Numbered from the stretch's first letter, positions 45,200 through 54,963 are shown. The stretch is DNA of 64,000 nt from Streptomyces longisporoflavus (GCF_014649775.1 NZ_BMTR01000003.1:124001-188000), one strand, 5' to 3'. The notes: generated by a model not told the origin, from the letters alone. Translations and numbers: made by a program.

Positions 45200-45240
45200 A
45201 GAGAGCCCCGCACCGTTGATCACAACGGGCGGGGCTCTCT
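45200..45240. terminator. Bidirectional hairpin terminator between MBL gene and nagE1
   Basis: A 12-bp perfect stem (AGAGAGCCCCGC at 45200-45211 with 45229-45240) closes the convergent pair. It serves transcripts from both sides. An inner CGTTG/CAACG pairing extends the fold. Confidence 0.85.
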
Positions 45241-45265
45241 CAATTCGTACGGCTGAGGCTGAGGC

Positions 45266-46531
<1,266 letters not shown>

Positions 46532-46614
46532 AACTTCCTCCAGTGGGCAAGGCGCCGCCAGGGGACATGGAAGTTTGGGACGGCGGCGTCTCCGGGGCCG
46601 CGGCGGACGGCCGC

Positions 46615-46646
46615 GTGGTCTACACCATTTAGTGGTGTAGACCTGT
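46615..46646. promoter_or_regulatory. Two DasR-type operators before nagE1
   Basis: GTGGTCTACACCAT (46615-46628) and AGTGGTGTAGACCTGT (46631-46646) each match the dre consensus with a TGGT-N4-ACC(A/T) core. Together they also form a perfect 11-bp inverted repeat (46617-46627 with 46633-46643). The GntR regulator DasR is released by glucosamine-6-phosphate. They lie 84-115 bases before the nagE1 start. Confidence 0.75.
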
Positions 46647-46719
46647 TGTAGCACGGTGAAGGTGACGTAAGGAACCCACGAGTTTTGTGGGGTCCGCCAT
46701 AACGCGAAATAAACGCTGA

Positions 46720-46751
46720 AAGACCCCCGGACGATTTCGTCCGGGGGTCTT
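46720..46751 (-). terminator. Hairpin terminator after nagE2
   Basis: A 14-bp stem (AAGACCCCCGGACG at 46720-46733 with 46738-46751) with ATTT loop lies 45 bases beyond the nagE2 stop on the minus strand and before nagE1 operators. It separates the two permease genes' transcripts. Confidence 0.85.
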
Positions 46752-46795
46752 CCGCTTAGGCGTGGGCCGGTCGGCGGCGGGGTTCCTGACGGCGG

Positions 46796-48109
46796 TTAAG
46801 CCTTCGTCTGCTCTACGTCCTGCGCTTCCGCTTCCTCCTCGGGCTCGCGCCCCGGCGTATGCAGGTCGAACTTGCGGATCACGAAGCTGAACAGCGCGTA
46901 GTACACGACGGCGAAGACCAGGCCGATCGGGATGATCAGCCAGGGTTTGGTCGCCAGACTCCAGTTGATGACGTAGTCGATCAGGCCCGCCGAGAAGCTG
47001 AAGCCGTCCTTCACGCCCAGGGCCCACGTCACCGCCATCGAGACACCGGTGAGCACGGCGTGGATCGCGTACAGCAGCGGCGCGATGAAGAGGAACGAGT
47101 ACTCGATCGGCTCGGTGATCCCCGTGACGAACGACGTCAGGCCGACCGACAGCATCATGCCGCCGACCACCTTGCGCCGCTCCGGGCGGGCCGCGTGCGT
47201 GATCGCGAGAGCCGCCGCGGGGAGCGCGAACATCATGATCGGGAAGAAGCCCGAGGTGAACTGACCCGCCGTCGGGTCGCCCGCGAGGAACCGGTTGATG
47301 TCGCCGTGCACCATCGTGCCGTCCGGCTTCTCGAAGTCGCCGAACTGGAACCAGACGAACGTGTTCAGGAACTGGTGCAGGCCGACCGTCAGGAGCGCCC
47401 GGTTGGCCACGCCGAAGATCCCCGAGCCCAGCCAGCCGAGGTCCACGAGCCACTTGGAGAAACTGGTCAGCCCGTCGCCGATGGGCGGCCAGATCCACAC
47501 GCACAGACCGGCGAAGACCAGACCGACGAAGGCCATGATGATCGGCACCAGACGGCGGCCGTTGAAGAAGCCGAGCCAGTCGACCAGCTTCACCCGGTGA
47601 TAGCGCTGCCAGAACCACGCGGCGAGCAGACCCATCACGATGCCGCCGAACACCCCCGGATTCTGGTACGCGGCCTGCGCGACCGTCCCGTCCTCCGCGA
47701 TGCAGACGCCGCTCCACATCCCGGCGGCGCCGAAAGTGGTGTCGGTGGGACAGTCGTCGGGGAAGGCGCGCAGGACCGCGTAGTAGACGAGGAATCCGGT
47801 GACCGCCGCGAGTGCCGTCGAGCCGTCCGACTTCTTGGCCATGCCGATCGCGACACCGATGCAGAACAGCAGCGGCAGACCCAGGGCGGAGTCCAGGAGC
47901 GAACCGCCCGCCGCCGCGAAGACCTTGGCGACGTTGTCCCAGCCGAGGCCGTCGGCGCCGAAGACGTCCGGCTGGCCGAGACGGTTGAGGATGCCGGCGG
48001 CGGGCAGGACCGCGATGGGAAGCTGGAGGCTGCGGCCCATCTTCTGCAGGCCCTGGAACAGCCCGTTCCACCACTTCTTCTGCGGCGCCGCCGCGGCGTC
48101 GGTACTCAT
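46796..48109 (-). CDS. nagE2: PTS N-acetylglucosamine-specific EIIC permease
   Basis: The 437-residue EIIC component resembles nagE1 and has the conserved ITEPIEYSFLFIAPLLY loop, KSDGSTALAAVTGFL near 94-108 and about ten membrane segments. By position next to nagE1 and a perfect dre site it fits nagE2, the main GlcNAc transporter of S. coelicolor. The ATG at 48109 has AGGGGACG upstream. It needs the separate EIIB protein (nagF) and EIIA (crr), the latter not in this window. Confidence 0.9.
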   Translation of the reverse strand: MSTDAAAAPQKKWWNGLFQGLQKMGRSLQLPIAVLPAAGILNRLGQPDVFGADGLGWDNVAKVFAAAGGSLLDSALGLPLLFCIGVAIGMAKKSDGSTALAAVTGFLVYYAVLRAFPDDCPTDTTFGAAGMWSGVCIAEDGTVAQAAYQNPGVFGGIVMGLLAAWFWQRYHRVKLVDWLGFFNGRRLVPIIMAFVGLVFAGLCVWIWPPIGDGLTSFSKWLVDLGWLGSGIFGVANRALLTVGLHQFLNTFVWFQFGDFEKPDGTMVHGDINRFLAGDPTAGQFTSGFFPIMMFALPAAALAITHAARPERRKVVGGMMLSVGLTSFVTGITEPIEYSFLFIAPLLYAIHAVLTGVSMAVTWALGVKDGFSFSAGLIDYVINWSLATKPWLIIPIGLVFAVVYYALFSFVIRKFDLHTPGREPEEEAEAQDVEQTKA

Positions 48110-48152
48110 CGGCGTCCCCTCCGGAACAAGCCAGGTTTGGCGGTCGTTGAAA

Positions 48153-48168
48153 ACTGGTGTAGACCAGT
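48153..48168. promoter_or_regulatory. DasR operator before nagE2
   Basis: ACTGGTGTAGACCAGT is a perfect dre-type palindrome (arms ACTGGT/ACCAGT around GTAG), 44 bases before the nagE2 start. It matches the consensus bound by DasR in front of GlcNAc genes, as I recall it. Confidence 0.85.
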
Positions 48169-48366
48169 TGCGGAACGGGTGCGGTGCCGCCCCTCGGGAC
48201 GGCATGCGGGGTGGCATGAGGGGTGACATCAGGGATGGCACCTTGATCGTCATCATTGGGTACGAGTGCCGCAGGCGCCTGCGAAGATGCTCCAACCGTG
48301 CGCTACCGTGACAAAGCGGGCCTACGGTGTGGTGAGGCCGCGTCCTTTAAGAACAGGGAGAACACC

Positions 48367-48600
48367 ATGGCCAGCAAGGCTGAGAAGATCGTCGCCGGGC
48401 TCGGCGGCATCGACAACATCGAAGAGGTCGAGGGCTGCATCACCCGCCTCCGCACCGAGGTCAAGGACCCGGCACTCGTCGACGACGCCGCACTGAAGGC
48501 CGCGGGCGCACACGGCGTCGTCAAGATGGGCACCGCCATCCAGGTCGTCATCGGCACCGACGCCGACCCCATCGCCGCCGACATCGAAGACATGATGTGA
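48367..48600 (+). CDS. nagF: PTS GlcNAc-specific EIIB protein
   Basis: The 77-residue protein is an EIIB domain with the phosphocysteine at Cys24 (VEGCITRLR). It takes phosphate from EIIA and gives it to sugars entering through NagE. GGGAG lies six bases before the ATG. It is divergent from nagE2. I do not see a full dre site in its own promoter (48245-48366). Confidence 0.9.
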   Translation: MASKAEKIVAGLGGIDNIEEVEGCITRLRTEVKDPALVDDAALKAAGAHGVVKMGTAIQVVIGTDADPIAADIEDMM

Positions 48601-48695
48601 GCCACTGAGCCCACCCGCCGAGGGCCCTGCCGAGCACCGGCAAGGGCCCTCAGCCATGTGCCGGCAGGGTCAGCCGGGCCGATAGGGTCAGCCGC

Positions 48696-49436
48696 ATGTC
48701 CTCCACGCTCCGCATCGACGGCCGCACCCCCGAACAGCTCCGCCCGATCACCATCGAACGCGGCTGGAGCAAACACGCCGAGGGCTCCGTCCTCATCTCC
48801 TTCGGCGACACGAAGGTCTTCTGCACCGCCTCCGTCACCGAAGGCGTCCCCCGCTGGCGCAAGGGCAGCGGCGAAGGCTGGGTCACCGCCGAATACTCCA
48901 TGCTGCCGCGCTCCACCAACACCCGCGGCGACCGCGAATCCGTACGCGGCAAGATCGGCGGCCGAACCCACGAGATCTCCCGCCTCATCGGCCGCAGCCT
49001 CCGCGCCGTCATCGACTACAAGGCGCTCGGCGAGAACACCATCGTCCTCGACTGCGACGTCCTCCAGGCCGACGGCGGCACCCGCACGGCCGCGATCACC
49101 GGCGCCTACGTCGCACTCGCCGACGCCGTCGCCTGGGCCCAGGGCAAGAAGCTCGTCAAAGCCGGCCGCAAGCCGCTGACCGACACCGTGTCCGCCGTCT
49201 CCGTCGGCATCGTCGGCGGCGTACCGCTCCTCGACCTCCGCTACGAGGAAGACGTCAAGGCCGACACCGACATGAACGTCGTCTGCACCGGCGACGGCCG
49301 CTTCGTCGAGGTCCAGGGCACCGCCGAGGCCGAGCCCTTCGACCGCAAGGAGCTCAACGCCCTGCTCGACCTCGCGGTCGGCGGCTGCGAGGACCTGGCC
49401 GCGTTCCAGCGCGAGGCGCTCGAAGCCACGAAGTAA
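48696..49436 (+). CDS. rph: Ribonuclease PH
   Basis: The 246-residue enzyme trims tRNA 3' ends by phosphorolysis. The conserved phosphate-binding and active-site parts [14 protein letters not shown] (about 64-77), [16 protein letters not shown] (about 126-141) and [15 protein letters not shown] are present. It is of normal length. It is followed by a lipoprotein gene and rdgB, the common actinobacterial order rph-rdgB. Confidence 0.96.
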   Translation: MSSTLRIDGRTPEQLRPITIERGWSKHAEGSVLISFGDTKVFCTASVTEGVPRWRKGSGEGWVTAEYSMLPRSTNTRGDRESVRGKIGGRTHEISRLIGRSLRAVIDYKALGENTIVLDCDVLQADGGTRTAAITGAYVALADAVAWAQGKKLVKAGRKPLTDTVSAVSVGIVGGVPLLDLRYEEDVKADTDMNVVCTGDGRFVEVQGTAEAEPFDRKELNALLDLAVGGCEDLAAFQREALEATK

Positions 49437-49479
49437 CGGCCCTGGCCGCCAACTCGACGGCCCGGCAGGCAACCACGAG

Positions 49480-49551
49480 CCCTCCCCGGGCGTTCTTACG
49501 GGTACGGGCGCACGCGCACAGCCGTACGCCCGTACCAGCACCCGGGGAGGG
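49480..49551 (+). promoter_or_regulatory. Nested perfect inverted repeats that bury the ribosome site of the lipoprotein gene
   Basis: An outer 11-bp stem (CCCTCCCCGGG 49480-49490 with CCCGGGGAGGG 49541-49551) encloses a 10-bp stem (GGTACGGGCG 49501-49510 with CGCCCGTACC 49527-49536). The right outer arm contains GGGGAGGG, the only ribosome site for the ATG at 49560. It may be a translational switch, or part of an rph terminator. Confidence 0.6.
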
Positions 49552-49559
49552 ATCCACGC

Positions 49560-49955
49560 ATGGCCGCGCGCCACCGCCGTATTGCCATCGCCATCACGTC
49601 AGTTCTGATCGCCGTACCGGCGGGCATCGGACTCGTCGGCTGCGACGCCGTCAACAAGGCGCTCGACTGCGTCCAGACCGCGGACGCCATCGCCGACAGC
49701 GTCACCGACCTCCAGCAGGCCGTCGAGAAGGCGGGCGACGACCCCACGCAGGCGGACGAGGCGCTCGACAAGATCGACAAGAACATCGACGAGATCGGCG
49801 ACAAGACCGACGACACCGACGTGAACAAGGCCGTCGACGACCTCGACAAGGCCGTCGCCAACGTCCGCGACGCCGTCGACAAGGGCGACGCCACCCCCGA
49901 CCTCAAGCCGATCGTCGACGCGACGAGCGAGCTGACGAAGGTCTGCACGCCGTAG
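49560..49955 (+). CDS. Small secreted lipoprotein, function unknown
   Basis: The 131-residue protein has a signal sequence ending LVGC (Cys28) and a Asp/Lys-rich helical rest, with heptad-like DKIDKNIDEIGDKTDD and DLDKAVANVRDAVDK segments. I recognise no family. It lies between rph and rdgB. Its ribosome site is inside a long stem, which suggests conditional translation. Confidence 0.75.
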   Translation: MAARHRRIAIAITSVLIAVPAGIGLVGCDAVNKALDCVQTADAIADSVTDLQQAVEKAGDDPTQADEALDKIDKNIDEIGDKTDDTDVNKAVDDLDKAVANVRDAVDKGDATPDLKPIVDATSELTKVCTP

Positions 49956-49983
49956 GGGTCCAAGGGCTTGGATACTGATGGGC

Positions 49984-50589
49984 ATGACCCGCCTCATCCT
50001 CGCCACCCGCAACGCCGGCAAGATCACGGAACTCAAGGCGATCCTCGCCGACGCAGGCCTCACCCACGACCTCGTCGGCGCGGACGCCTACCCCGAGATC
50101 CCCGACGTCAGGGAAACCGGCGTCACCTTCGCCGAGAACGCCCTCCTCAAGGCCCACGCCCTCGCCAAGGCCACCGGCCTGCCCGCCGTCGCCGACGACT
50201 CCGGCCTCTGCGTCGACGTCCTCGGCGGAGCCCCCGGCATCTTCTCCGCCCGCTGGGCAGGCCGCCACGGCGACGACGCCGCGAACCTCGCCCTCCTCCT
50301 GGCCCAACTCGGCGACATCGACGAGGACATCCACCGCGGCGCCCACTTCGCCTGCGCGGCGGCCCTGGCGCTCCCGGACGGCACGGAGAGGGTGGTGGAA
50401 GGCCAACTGCGCGGAGTCCTGCGCCACACTCCCGCGGGCTCGGGCGGCTTCGGCTACGACCCGATCCTCCAGCCGGAGGGCGAGACGCGCACGTGCGCGG
50501 AACTCTCCGCGGAGGAAAAGAACGCGATCAGCCATCGGGGGAAGGCGTTCCGGGCGTTGGTGCCGGGGGTGCGGGAGCTTTTGGGCTGA
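49984..50589 (+). CDS. rdgB: XTP/dITP pyrophosphatase (non-canonical purine NTPase)
   Basis: The 201-residue enzyme removes inosine and xanthine triphosphates. Family motifs TRNAGKITELKAIL (about 8-21), VADDSGLCVDVLGGAPG (about 65-81) and SHRGKAF near the end are present. I chose ATG 49984 (MTRLILATRN); ATG 49978 is in frame two codons earlier. It is followed by a strong terminator. Confidence 0.94.
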   Translation: MTRLILATRNAGKITELKAILADAGLTHDLVGADAYPEIPDVRETGVTFAENALLKAHALAKATGLPAVADDSGLCVDVLGGAPGIFSARWAGRHGDDAANLALLLAQLGDIDEDIHRGAHFACAAALALPDGTERVVEGQLRGVLRHTPAGSGGFGYDPILQPEGETRTCAELSAEEKNAISHRGKAFRALVPGVRELLG

Positions 50590-50606
50590 GAGAGCGCGCG
50601 AACGCC

Positions 50607-50643
50607 GAAGGCCCGCCTCGCGGGGTGCGCGAGGCGGGCCTTC
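50607..50643 (+). terminator. Strong hairpin terminator after rdgB
   Basis: A 16-bp perfect stem (GAAGGCCCGCCTCGCG at 50607-50622 with 50628-50643) and GGGTG loop lies 17 bases after the rdgB stop and 11 before tRNA-Leu. Confidence 0.9.
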
Positions 50644-50654
50644 GAATTAAAGGC

Positions 50655-50740
50655 TGGTGCGGCCGATGGGATTCGAACCCACATGGGCTTGCGCCCAGAG
50701 GCACCTAAAACCTCCGCTTATACCATTCAGCAACGGCCGC
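50655..50740 (-). tRNA. tRNA-Leu (anticodon UAG)
   Basis: The 86-nt minus-strand gene has a GCGGCCG acceptor stem, an anticodon loop TTTAGGT with TAG, a long variable arm (TGGGCGCAAGCCCA) as in leucine tRNAs, a GGTTCGAATCC T-arm and an encoded CCA (50655-50657). An HNH gene cluster lies next to its 5' side. Confidence 0.95.
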
Positions 50741-50791
50741 CAGCTGCCAGCATCGTATCTGGCTGGCCGCTGTGGTGGAACGCGCACCGGC

Positions 50792-51322
50792 CTACGCTGT
50801 ACTGGTTCGTGGCCTCCTGCGACCCCCTCGGCACCATGTGCTCGTAACCGCATGGCAGTTGGGGCACAGCAATCGCAGGTTCTCACGTCGGTCGTCGCCC
50901 CAGTCGCCGTTGATGTGGTCGATCTCCAGGGTCATGGGCTTCCCGTGCCACTCGGGCGGAGTCCCGCACGCGTCGCAGAGCTCGGGGACGCCGACCTCAC
51001 GCAGGGCCCGGCGGAGCAGCACGCTCCTGGTGCGACACCGACCATCATGGCGGACCAAGATATGCGCTGCATTCTTCCTCGGCGTCGTGCCCGGCTTGTC
51101 CCTCTGATGTGCCTGGCCGAGAAAATGGGACGTGTCCATGCGCTCTTCCGCGATCCAGCCACGCAACATGCCTCGCTGACTTTGGTTGTCCGGCCGCTCA
51201 AGGCGCCGGAGCGCCTCGGCCACGGACTTCGACTCCGCCACGACCCTGTGCAGGACAGTCGAATCAGGTCGTGTGCGTTGTCTGGTGAAACTCGGCCGGC
51301 GATGGAAGCTCGGCTCGCTCAT
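50792..51322 (-). CDS. HNH endonuclease-like protein
   Basis: The 176-residue protein has a complete HNH fold with CDACGTPPEWHG, the LEIDHINGD core and a closing ENLRLLCPNCHAV (about 133-166 overall). The N-terminal helices (VAEALRRLER, ERMDTSHFLG) are of the DNA-binding module seen in Streptomyces HNH proteins. The ATG at 51322 overlaps the stop of the upstream truncated copy by four bases. It is the only intact member of the cluster. Confidence 0.8.
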   Translation of the reverse strand: MSEPSFHRRPSFTRQRTRPDSTVLHRVVAESKSVAEALRRLERPDNQSQRGMLRGWIAEERMDTSHFLGQAHQRDKPGTTPRKNAAHILVRHDGRCRTRSVLLRRALREVGVPELCDACGTPPEWHGKPMTLEIDHINGDWGDDRRENLRLLCPNCHAVTSTWCRGGRRRPRTSTA

Positions 51323-51693
51323 GACTGCCGCCCCTTGGCCCGGCCCCGCCCTTGCCAGTCGCCGTCGATGTGATCGACCTCCAGCGGGAGCGGATGCCCT
51401 TGCCACAGTGGTTCCGTGCCGCACATCGCACATAGCTCGACGACGCCCACGGCGGCCATGGCCCACCTGAGCCGGTCGCTTTGCATGCGCCGGGCCTTCG
51501 TCGGTTCTTGTGCGACGAGAATCTGTTCCGGCGTGCGGCGCTGCTTGGGAACACCGACCCGGGACGGATGCCGAAAGTGCGATGTGCTGATGCCGTACGC
51601 CTTGATGCGGCGCGTGATGTTGGTGTGATGGCCGCCCACTACCTCGATCCCCAGGTATCGCAGCACGTCGTTCACGCTTCTCGACACAGCCAC
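51319..51693 (-). pseudogene. Truncated HNH endonuclease paralog
   Basis: The frame holds the helical module (SVNDVLRYLGIEV, AYGISTSHF) and the first HNH half (CAMCGTEPLWQG, LEVDHIDGD), then breaks off to GRGRAKGRQS and stops. The second half with ENLR and CPNCH is missing. Its start lies at a weak GTG at 51693, and relatives begin further upstream. A deletion that removed the C-terminal part is the simplest explanation. Confidence 0.65.
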
Positions 51694-51779
51694 GGCGGGC
51701 TCGAGAACGCCTCGGACAGCGTGCGTGAGGACTTGGCGGCCTCCTCCAGGCGTTCCCTGGTGTATCTACTGACCGGCAT
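51672..51779 (-). pseudogene. Fragment of an HNH-type protein N-terminus
   Basis: A 35-codon frame starts MPVSRYTRERLEEAAKSSR and then runs out of the family pattern to PPWLCREA and a stop. The first 24 residues match the N-terminal module of HNH proteins. It overlaps the truncated paralog in another frame. It looks like a remnant left by recombination among tandem copies. Confidence 0.5.
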
Positions 51780-51865
51780 CGTTCCCCCTCCGCATCCGGC
51801 CGCCCGTTGCAGCCTCGTACGGGCTAACGAACCGCTTATCGGACAGTCACGCCCGGAATGCGGAA

Positions 51866-51897
51866 CGGCCCGCCCCACTTTTACGTGGGGCGGGCCG
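51866..51897 (-). terminator. Hairpin terminator after the MHS transporter
   Basis: A 13-bp perfect stem (CGGCCCGCCCCAC at 51866-51878 with 51885-51897) and a TTTTAC loop lies 25 bases after the transporter stop on the minus strand. Confidence 0.9.
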
Positions 51898-51921
51898 TGC
51901 CGGGCCGGAGAGGGGGAGGGG

Positions 51922-53418
51922 TCAGAAGCGGGGGGTCGGGGCCGCTGCCTCGACCATTTCCGCTGCCTCTTCCTTCGTGCCCACCGACGGGGGCGAGCCC
52001 TCGAGAGGCTTCTGGGCCGTTTCCTTCATGCAGGCCACCGCGATCACACCCACCAGCGCCGCCGCCATCGAGTAGTACGCCGGGACCATGTCCGTGCCCG
52101 TGACGCTGATCAGGGACGTGATGACCAGAGGGGCCGTGCCGCCGAAGAGGGAGGCGGAGAGGTTGTAGCCGACCGACAGGGAGCCGTAGCGGACCGAGGT
52201 CGGGAACAGGGCCGGGAGCGTGGCCGACATGGTGCCGAGGAGGCAGACCAGGGAGAGGCCAAGGAGGAGCATGCCGGCGGAGACGGCGACGAGGCTGCCC
52301 TGCTTGATCAGGAGGAACGCCGGGATCGAGACGACCAGGAAGCCGACCATGCCCGCCATCAGGAGCGGCTTGCGGCCGAAGCGGTCGGAGAGCTTGCCCA
52401 CCTGCGTGATGATCAGCATCAGGATCACCATCGTGCCGATGAGGAGCAGCAGGCCGTGCGAGTCGTCGTAGCCGAGCTCGTCGGAGAGGTAGGTCGGCAT
52501 GTACGACAGGAGCATGTAGTCGGTGATGTTGTACGCGCCGACCAGGGCGATGCAGAGGACCAGCTTGGGCCAGTGGTCGCGGAAGATCTTGGCGAGGTCG
52601 CCCTTCGCCGTGGTCTCCACCGTGGACGCGCCTTCGGAGGCCGCGTGGAAGGTGGCGTCCTCCATCTTCTGGAACGCGGGTGTCTCGTCGAGCTTCAGCC
52701 GCAGGTAGAGGCCGACGAGGCCGAGCGGGCCCGCGACGAGGAACGGCAGGCGCCAGCCCCAGGACTCCATGGCGTCCGAGCCGAGGGCGCTGTTGAGGAT
52801 GAGGACGAGGCCCGCGGCACCGGTGTAGCCGGCGAGGGTGCCCATCTCCAGGAAGCTGCCGAAGTAGCCGCGGCGCTTGTCGGGGGCGTACTCGGCGATG
52901 AAGGTCGAGGCGCCCCCGTATTCGCCGCCGGTGGAGAAGCCCTGGACCAGGCGGAAGAAGATCAGCAGGACGGGTGCCCAGAAGCCGATCGTGGAGTAGG
53001 AGGGGATCAGTCCGATGGCCAGGGTGCCGATGGCCATCATGATCATCGTCAGGGCGAGGACCTTCTTGCGGCCGATCTTGTCACCCATGGGGCCGAAGAC
53101 CATGCCGCCGATGGGGCGCACCAGGAAGGAGACCGCGAAGGTGGCGAAGGAGGAGATCAGCTGGACCGTGTCGTTCCCGGAAGGGAAGAAGACGTGGCCG
53201 ATGGTGACGGCGAGGTAGCTGTAGATGCCGAAGTCGAACCATTCCATGGCGTTGCCGAGGGAGGCTGCTTTGACGGCTCTTTTGACCGCTGCGTCGTCCG
53301 TGACCGTGATGTCCGTGCGTCGCAGCGGGGGGTCCTTGCGGCGTTTGGCGGCTCGGAAGAGGGTGCGGTGACGCTTCACGGCCTCGGTATCGGCCTCTGC
53401 CTCGTCGTGGGCCGCCAT
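51922..53418 (-). CDS. Metabolite:H+ symporter (MHS/ProP-type MFS)
   Basis: The 498-residue protein is an MFS permease of the MHS family: GNAMEWFDFGIYSYLAVTIG near residues 55-74, the motif GPMGDKIGRKKVL near 110-122 and GFSTGGEYGGASTFIAEYAP near 162-181. Such proteins carry proline, betaine, citrate or shikimate. The ATG at 53418 follows AAGGACAACC. A polar N-terminal tail of 45 residues is typical. The substrate is unknown. Confidence 0.88.
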   Translation of the reverse strand: MAAHDEAEADTEAVKRHRTLFRAAKRRKDPPLRRTDITVTDDAAVKRAVKAASLGNAMEWFDFGIYSYLAVTIGHVFFPSGNDTVQLISSFATFAVSFLVRPIGGMVFGPMGDKIGRKKVLALTMIMMAIGTLAIGLIPSYSTIGFWAPVLLIFFRLVQGFSTGGEYGGASTFIAEYAPDKRRGYFGSFLEMGTLAGYTGAAGLVLILNSALGSDAMESWGWRLPFLVAGPLGLVGLYLRLKLDETPAFQKMEDATFHAASEGASTVETTAKGDLAKIFRDHWPKLVLCIALVGAYNITDYMLLSYMPTYLSDELGYDDSHGLLLLIGTMVILMLIITQVGKLSDRFGRKPLLMAGMVGFLVVSIPAFLLIKQGSLVAVSAGMLLLGLSLVCLLGTMSATLPALFPTSVRYGSLSVGYNLSASLFGGTAPLVITSLISVTGTDMVPAYYSMAAALVGVIAVACMKETAQKPLEGSPPSVGTKEEAAEMVEAAAPTPRF

Positions 53419-53482
53419 GGGTTGTCCTTCCGTTCTGCGAATAATCCTCCTGGCATCATTTGCTCGATCCGCGCCGACGCAA

Positions 53483-53511
53483 ACGAAAGCCCCCGTCAAG
53501 GGGGCTTTCGT
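53483..53511 (-). terminator. Hairpin terminator after bcp
   Basis: A 12-bp perfect stem (ACGAAAGCCCCC at 53483-53494 with 53500-53511) and GTCAA loop lies 32 bases beyond the bcp stop on the minus strand, before the transporter promoter. Confidence 0.9.
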
Positions 53512-53542
53512 CACACTTGGAAAGGGGGCCGGGGCCTCCGGC

Positions 53543-54010
53543 TCAGATGCCCAGGTCCTTGATGATCTTGGCTACGTGGCCGGTCGCCTTGACGTTGTAG
53601 AAGGCGTGCTCGACCTTGCCCGACTCGTCGACGACGACGGTGGAGCGGATGACGCCGGTGACGGTCTTGCCGTACAGCTTCTTCTCGCCGAAGGCGCCGT
53701 ACGCCTCCAGGGTCTCCTTGGAGGGGTCGCCGACCAGCGTGACCTTGAGGTTCTCCTGCTCGCGGAACTTGGCGAGCTTCTCCGGCTTGTCGGGGGACAC
53801 GCCGATGACGTCGTACCCCGCGGACGCGAGAACGTCGAGGTTGTCCGTGAAGTCGCAGGCCTGCTTGGTGCAGCCGGGGGTGAGTGCGGCCGGGTAGAAG
53901 TAGACGATGACCTTGCGGCCCTTGTGGTCGGCCAGGGAGACCTCGTTGCCGTCCGCGTCCGGCAGGGTGAACGCCGGGGCCGTGTCGCCGGGGGTGAGTC
54001 GCTCGCTCAT
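53543..54010 (-). CDS. bcp: Thioredoxin-dependent peroxiredoxin
   Basis: The 155-residue thiol peroxidase has the peroxidatic Cys47 in LTPGCTKQACDF and the resolving Cys52, the atypical 2-Cys pattern of Bcp. It reduces hydroperoxides with electrons from thioredoxin. The ATG at 54010 is the only plausible start. It is divergent from the DUF3618 gene. Confidence 0.95.
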   Translation of the reverse strand: MSERLTPGDTAPAFTLPDADGNEVSLADHKGRKVIVYFYPAALTPGCTKQACDFTDNLDVLASAGYDVIGVSPDKPEKLAKFREQENLKVTLVGDPSKETLEAYGAFGEKKLYGKTVTGVIRSTVVVDESGKVEHAFYNVKATGHVAKIIKDLGI

Positions 54011-54214
54011 CTTTCGGTCTCCTCGCACAGGATGCTGCGTAAGCAGGTAAGCAGGATGCTCGTAAAACATGTGGTGACGGAGTCGAGCGTAATAGGGGTG
54101 CCGTGGGGTGCGGCGGGCGTGGAGCTGACAGACTGTCGGCGATACGTACACAAGACACGGACAGAACAGACGACCGGACAGCAGACAGCCGGACACGACC
54201 ACGGAGGCAGCGCG

Positions 54215-54544
54215 GTGGCGGACACGTCGGACACCAGGACCCCGGCGCAGATCGAGGCGGACATCAGGCGCCGTCGCGTGACGCTCGCCGAGACGCTCGA
54301 CGAGATCGGGGTGCGGGTCCACCCGAAGACGATCGTCGGGGACGCGAAGGCCAAGGTCGTCGCGAGTGTGGACAACTCCCTCGGCCGGGCGTACGTCGGT
54401 GCGAATCGCGTCGTCTCCGACGTGCGGGCCCAGCTGGTGACCGAGGACGGTGCGCCGCGTCTTGAGCGCGTCGTGCCGGTGGCGCTGGTGGTCGTGGGGC
54501 TCGTGGGGCTGCTCGCGGTGGGTACGCGGCGCCGCAGGGACTGA
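54215..54544 (+). CDS. DUF3618 membrane protein
   Basis: The 109-residue protein has a DUF3618 pattern: RTPAQIEADIRRRRVTLAET (about 8-27), a middle LGRAYVGANRVVSDVRAQL, and one C-terminal membrane helix (VALVVVGLVGLLAVG). GGAGG lies seven bases before the GTG at 54215. Family members are small single-span proteins of actinobacteria with unknown role, often near genes for chaperonins or Bcp, as here. Confidence 0.85.
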   Translation: MADTSDTRTPAQIEADIRRRRVTLAETLDEIGVRVHPKTIVGDAKAKVVASVDNSLGRAYVGANRVVSDVRAQLVTEDGAPRLERVVPVALVVVGLVGLLAVGTRRRRD

Positions 54545-54588
54545 CCCGGGGGCGTACGGGCGCGCCGGTGGCAGGTAGGTTCAGGGGC

Positions 54589-54945
54589 GTGAGCGCCAAA
54601 AGCCAGGGACAGAGCCCGCACGACGACAAGTTGCCCATCCGGATGCTGCACGACCGTGTGCTCGTGCGGCAGGACACCGCCGAGGGCGAGCGCAAGTCCG
54701 GCGGCGGCATCCTGATTCCCGCGACCGCCGCCGTCGGCAGGCGGCTCGCCTGGGCCGAGGTGGTCGCCGTGGGGCAGAACGTGCGGGCGGTCGAGCCGGG
54801 TGACCGTGTCCTCTACGACCCGGAGGACCGGGCCGAGGTGGAGGTGCGGGGCGTGGCGTACGTGCTGATGCGCGAGCGCGACCTGCATGCCGTGGCCGCC
54901 GACCGGTTCGAGGGCTCCGAGGATTCGACGGGGCTTTATCTGTAG
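54589..54945 (+). CDS. GroES/Cpn10-like co-chaperonin
   Basis: The 118-residue protein has the Cpn10 fold marks: LPIRMLHDRVLVRQD near residues 15-29, GGGILIPATA near 38-47, and YDPEDRAEV/VLMRERDLHAV. It is about 20 residues longer than GroES, with an extended start and a tail. No groEL is in the window. It may be a GroES paralog serving a special substrate. The GTG at 54589 was chosen. Confidence 0.8.
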   Translation: MSAKSQGQSPHDDKLPIRMLHDRVLVRQDTAEGERKSGGGILIPATAAVGRRLAWAEVVAVGQNVRAVEPGDRVLYDPEDRAEVEVRGVAYVLMRERDLHAVAADRFEGSEDSTGLYL

Positions 54946-54963
54946 CTGCGCGGGAGTACGCAC

